A stretch of 64,000 bases of DNA from assembly GCA_040768245.1 (NCBI GenBank), contig JAXGNA010000009.1:1-64000 (forward strand). The letters run 5' to 3'. The position numbers and the translations under genes were made by a program. Numbering within the stretch: the first letter of the stretch is position 1; every line of letters begins with the position of its first letter. The DNA is from UBA472 sp040768245. GTDB lineage: Archaea; Thermoplasmatota; Thermoplasmata; Methanomassiliicoccales; UBA472. The notes beneath the pieces are model-generated. The model was not told the origin of the DNA. It ran no database searches and saw nothing but the letters and a program-made list of their open reading frames with translations. Positions 60,935 through 64,000 of the stretch are shown here, piece by piece.

Positions 60935-61873
60935 ATGGATGCGCCTATTCAGATCCACGGCCTGAGCAAGGTGTACGGAGGCGGCTTCCGGGCCGTCGAC
61001 ACCCTGGAGCTTAACGTGCCGAAGCGGTCCTTCATGGGCTTCCTCGGCCCCAACGGGGCGGGAAAGACCACCACCATCAAGATCGTAACCAACATGCTGA
61101 CCGCCACCTCGGGCGAGGCCATCATAAACGGGGTGAGCGTCATGAAGGACCCCAAGACCGCCCTGGCGGACGTCGGGGCGGTGGTGGAGACCCCGGAGTT
61201 CTATCCCTACCTGACGCCGATGGAGACGCTGCAATACCTCGGTTCCCTGCGCGGCATGTCCGCCTGCGAGATAAACAACCGGGGGAGGGACCTCCTGGAC
61301 ATGGTCAAGCTCACCGAATGGAAGGAGCAGAGGGTGGGCAAGTTCTCCAAGGGCATGAAGCAGCGCCTGGCCATAGCGCAGGCTTTGCTCCCCCAGCCCT
61401 CGGTCATCATCCTGGACGAGCCGACCTCCGGCCTGGACCCCCGGGGGATGGTCGAGGTTCGCGACATACTCAAGCAGCTGCACAGGCTGGAGGTGACCGT
61501 CCTCATGTCCTCCCACCTCCTGAACGAGGTGCAGGAGGTGTGCACCGACGTCGCCCTCATTAACCGCGGCAAGCTGCTGCGGTCGGGAAGCGTGGCCGAC
61601 CTGGTGAACGAGGTGAAGGCCAAGAAGATTGAGGTTAGGACCATGCGCCCCCTCGTTCCGGAGATGTTCGACAGGCTGCGCGCCGTCCCCGGCGTGCAGG
61701 GTTTCGGAGTGACCGGGGACCTGTCCTTCTCCATCGACTTCGAGGGCGGCGAGGAGGCGCAGGCCGGGCTGCTGATCGCCCTGCAGAACCTGGGTCTCAT
61801 GGTGGTGTCCTTCAAGGAATCCGGCCTGGCCCTGGAATCGCTGTACATGTCCCTGATAATGGATTCGAGGTGA
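60935..61873 (+). CDS. ABC transporter ATP-binding protein
   Basis: This 312-residue ABC ATPase of the exporter type has Walker A GFLGPNGAGKTTTIKI, signature FSKGMKQRLAIAQAL, Walker B VIILDEPTSGLDPRG and the switch His in LMSSHLLNE. A C-terminal extension of about 90 residues is common in ABC-2-type ATPases. The substrate is unknown. It is 4 nt from the permease gene. A TATA-like AATTATAGT (60900-60908) lies about 27-35 nt upstream, so the mRNA may be leaderless. Confidence 0.93.
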   Translation: MDAPIQIHGLSKVYGGGFRAVDTLELNVPKRSFMGFLGPNGAGKTTTIKIVTNMLTATSGEAIINGVSVMKDPKTALADVGAVVETPEFYPYLTPMETLQYLGSLRGMSACEINNRGRDLLDMVKLTEWKEQRVGKFSKGMKQRLAIAQALLPQPSVIILDEPTSGLDPRGMVEVRDILKQLHRLEVTVLMSSHLLNEVQEVCTDVALINRGKLLRSGSVADLVNEVKAKKIEVRTMRPLVPEMFDRLRAVPGVQGFGVTGDLSFSIDFEGGEEAQAGLLIALQNLGLMVVSFKESGLALESLYMSLIMDSR

Positions 61874-61877
61874 GAAG

Positions 61878-62678
61878 ATGGAAAACACTACCGTTGACAA
61901 CCGGGGACGGCTCCCCTCGGACCTCGAACAGGTGCTGACCGTGGCCAAGTACGACGTGCTCAAGCACTTCCGGTCCAAGCGCCTGCTCGGACTGCTGATA
62001 CTGGAGGGGTTGGTGCTGGCGCTGATGTTCGCCCTGCCCATCGCCCTGGACCTGGAGACCTCGGACGATGCGGCCGAGCACATGTCCAGCTATGTCGGCT
62101 GGGTGACCATGCTGATCGTCATCGGGGCGACCATGTTCGCCGGTGACGCCATAGTGTCCGAGTTCCAGAGCCGCACCGGCTACCTGCTGTTCCCCAACCC
62201 GGTGAAGCGCGAGGCCATATTCCTCGGCAAGTACCTGTCCACCCTGTCCATCGTCAGCCTGATGGTGGTGCTGTACTACGTGGTGGCGGCCATCCTGACC
62301 TGGGCCATGACCGGCGGAAGCACTGTGCTCTGGGTCTACTCCATGCTCTTCGCCCTTTGCTACGGTGCGGCGGCCGCGGCGGTCGGTTTCCTGCTGTCCG
62401 CGGTGTTCAAGGGGTCCACCGGCTCCCTGGTGCTGACGTTCTTCATGCTGATCATGATACTGCCGATGATAATGGCGGTGGTCGGCATGGCCGGCTACGA
62501 CACGGTGTTCATAATGAGCAGCGCGGAGTACGTCATCGGCGGGCTGATGGACGACCCGTACGTCGCGGAGGGCCTGGCGCCGGACATGTGGGGCTCCCTG
62601 GGAGTGCTGGCCGCCTACGTCGCAGCCAGCCTGCTGGCGGGACTGCTCCTGTTCAAAAGGCGCGAAATGGTCTCCTGA
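61878..62678 (+). CDS. ABC-2 type transporter permease
   Basis: This 266-residue protein has six membrane segments (about 35-55, 75-95, 125-150, 155-180, 185-210 and 235-255) and the typical ABC-2 layout. It starts 4 nt after the ATPase stop and forms the membrane half of a two-gene exporter. The substrate cannot be inferred; no drug, lantibiotic or polysaccharide genes are next to it. Confidence 0.88.
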   Translation: MENTTVDNRGRLPSDLEQVLTVAKYDVLKHFRSKRLLGLLILEGLVLALMFALPIALDLETSDDAAEHMSSYVGWVTMLIVIGATMFAGDAIVSEFQSRTGYLLFPNPVKREAIFLGKYLSTLSIVSLMVVLYYVVAAILTWAMTGGSTVLWVYSMLFALCYGAAAAAVGFLLSAVFKGSTGSLVLTFFMLIMILPMIMAVVGMAGYDTVFIMSSAEYVIGGLMDDPYVAEGLAPDMWGSLGVLAAYVAASLLAGLLLFKRREMVS

Positions 62679-62715
62679 TCGGAGACCACCTTTTTCCTTT
62701 CATTCTTTCTAAGAA
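62679..62715 (+). terminator. Pyrimidine-rich end between ABC permease and NMD3
   Basis: The sequence CCTTTTTCCTTTCATTCTTTCT after the permease stop is strongly T-rich on the plus strand, as expected for archaeal transcription termination. No hairpin precedes it. Confidence 0.5.
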
Positions 62716-63759
62716 TCACTGCAGGGGCAGGAGGAAGTACTCCTCGTCCAGCTGGAAGACCTTGACCGTGTCGCCCTTCCGCTCGAACTTCGGCGGCTTC
62801 CTGAGGTCGAAGACCTTGAAGCTGGTGGGGTGCATGACCTGCACCTCCCGGTCCGTCTCGGTCACGATGACCATGTCCATGATGTCCTCCTTCCGGCCCA
62901 CGACCTTGGCGGATATCATGTCGCTGTTGCTGATCATCAGCCCCTGCGAGGTCTTCAGGTTGGTCAGCTTGGTGGAGTTGGCACGCAGCGCTCCGACGAG
63001 ATGCAGCTTCCCCTCGTAACGGACGATGTCGCCGAAGCGGTATGCCGGCAACCGCACCAGGAAGGTGACCCGGTAGAGGTCCTTGCCCTGCTTCTGGGTC
63101 ACCAGCTTGGCCGTCTCCTTGACCTCGGCCGCGTACTGGTCGGCAAGGTCGTGCGCCATGTTCTTGCCGACCACGGACGACGAGAGAATGACGTCCACCC
63201 CGCCCTCCTTGGTGGTGAGCCGGTTGACCTTTGATATGAACAGCTCCCGGTTGTCCTTGGAGTGCTCCTGCATCATCTTGTAGATGCGCTCGATTATCTC
63301 CTCGCGCTGGTCTTCGGGCATCTTGCGGTCGCGCGTGCGGATCTGCAGCGTTCCCTCGTAGTAATTGCCCATCAGCTTGTTGCATCTGGGGCATGAGGTG
63401 TTCTTGAAGCGGACTATGGTCGTCCTGGCCTCGTGCACCTCCAGGCCTTCCACCCGCATGGAGATGGTCATCCCCACGTGGTAGTTCGCCTCGTCTATCC
63501 TCTCGCCGTGCAGGCCCACGTCCGTGGGTTCGGCGTCCTTGGCGATCTGCAGCGCCAGCTCGGTGGCCTTTTCGGACACCTCCTCCCGGGCCTCGATGTC
63601 CACCCATTTACCGTCGAGAAGATAATCGCCGCAGTGGCCGCACTGGAAGACGTCCACGTGATCGGGGAGCGAGGTGAACACCTTCCCCTCCAGGAAGCAG
63701 GATTCGCACAGCGAGCGGTACGTCGGACCGTCCGCCCCGCACTTGACGCAGAAGGACAT
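62716..63759 (-). CDS. NMD3 family ribosome-associated protein
   Basis: This 347-residue protein is an archaeal NMD3. N-terminal zinc motifs are CVKCG...CESC, CGHCG and, further on, CPRCNKLMGNYYEGTLQIR, the family signature. Eukaryotic NMD3 escorts the 60S subunit out of the nucleus; the archaeal protein probably acts in large-subunit maturation. The C-terminus has beta-barrel domains resembling an eIF5A/L22-like pair. It starts 1 nt after the DUF424 gene, a common archaeal pairing. Confidence 0.92.
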   Translation of the reverse strand: MSFCVKCGADGPTYRSLCESCFLEGKVFTSLPDHVDVFQCGHCGDYLLDGKWVDIEAREEVSEKATELALQIAKDAEPTDVGLHGERIDEANYHVGMTISMRVEGLEVHEARTTIVRFKNTSCPRCNKLMGNYYEGTLQIRTRDRKMPEDQREEIIERIYKMMQEHSKDNRELFISKVNRLTTKEGGVDVILSSSVVGKNMAHDLADQYAAEVKETAKLVTQKQGKDLYRVTFLVRLPAYRFGDIVRYEGKLHLVGALRANSTKLTNLKTSQGLMISNSDMISAKVVGRKEDIMDMVIVTETDREVQVMHPTSFKVFDLRKPPKFERKGDTVKVFQLDEEYFLLPLQ

Positions 63760-63760
63760 C

Positions 63761-64000
63761 TCAATACCTTACCATCTGGGCATGCGGAACGCCTTCGATG
63801 GTCATCACGCACTCCCTGTCGATGTATTCATGCTCGGCGGCGATGCGGCAGACTTCCTCGCCGACCAGGTTGGCCATGGTGGCCATGGCCAACCGGTTCA
63901 GCAGCATCTCCTCGCCCCCGCGGTCGCCGCCGTAGAACTCGTCGCTGACCTCCAGGCGAAGCTCCCCTTCCCGGAGCTTGCGACCTACCAGATCGCCGTC
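63761..64000 (-). CDS. DUF424 family protein, partial
   Basis: The gene enters from the right edge and lacks its start; 79 residues are visible. The text DLVGRKLREGELRLEVSDEF, then YGGD, a helix NRLAMATMANLVGEEVC and the end VMTIEGVPHAQMVRY match archaeal DUF424 as I know it. The function is unknown, but the family travels with translation genes such as aIF2 subunits and NMD3. Its TGA lies 1 nt before the NMD3 ATG. Confidence 0.82.
   Translation of the reverse strand, partial: DGDLVGRKLREGELRLEVSDEFYGGDRGGEEMLLNRLAMATMANLVGEEVCRIAAEHEYIDRECVMTIEGVPHAQMVRY

Noticed and set aside
1..64000. CRISPR arrays, transposases, integrases or attachment sites
   Set aside because: None was seen on either strand; the only mobile-type elements are the two inteins and the tRNA introns.

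Overview
The window is archaeal and most likely from the Thermoplasmatota. A Methanomassiliicoccales-like or related non-methanogenic lineage is my best guess, not a demonstrated one. The evidence is archaeal housekeeping genes (NMD3, DUF424, DUF531, a deoxyhypusine synthase homologue, an archaeal-type Thi4 with His at the sulfur-donor position), TATA-type promoters, intron-containing tRNAs, a DUF835 protein, FlaI-like ATPases, and a bacterial-type DNA gyrase, which Thermoplasmata carry. Base composition is GC-rich, apart from clear AT-rich islands inside one intein and one surface-protein gene.

Layout. 1-7322 (minus) is a six-gene membrane complex in the order B-C-E-F-G-I of hydrogenase-4. 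Its catalytic subunit lacks the Ni-binding cysteines, so it is an energy-converting hydrogenase-related (Ehr) complex rather than a hydrogenase. 7512-13918 (plus) holds a ferritin-like protein, an HdrD-like iron-sulfur protein, a CLC chloride transporter and a compact Lhr helicase. 13915-19093 is housekeeping: FAH-family enzyme, RlmE, PurM, DUF531, deoxyhypusine synthase family, and small unknowns. 19432-21581 has a coiled-coil protein fused to a KaiC/RAD55 domain that has lost its ATPase motifs, and a small conserved protein. 21642-21747 is an intron-bearing tRNA-Phe. 21966-28366 (plus) is a pilin-like gene followed by ATPase, platform, platform, ATPase: a type IV pilus or secretion machine with every motor part doubled. 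28473-44005 (minus) carries a 2042-residue CARDB surface protein with a cytoplasmic zinc-ribbon tail, a zinc-ribbon coiled-coil protein, a RAD55-like ATPase, then gyrA and gyrB. Each gyrase gene is interrupted by an intein, one with a LAGLIDADG nuclease and one with an HNH nuclease.

44240-52014 contains thiC with a tiny coupled leader ORF, a tRNA-Thr with a 22-nt intron in its D-loop, a DUF835 protein, endonuclease IV, a PF04008 protein, a methyltransferase, an Ogg-type glycosylase, a regulator and thi4. 52016-57373 is a very long second Lhr helicase with an internal stretch that is out of frame between two compensating shifts. 57502-64000 holds an unknown protein, a surface protein, the two-subunit class I fumarase, an ABC exporter, NMD3 and DUF424.

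The strongest items for follow-up are the D-loop intron in tRNA-Thr, the two unrelated gyrase inteins, the Ni-less hydrogenase relative, the doubled pilus motor, the pseudo-ATPase coiled-coil protein, the frame-shifted helicase, and the habit of convergent genes sharing or abutting stop codons. I saw no CRISPR array and no insertion sequence.
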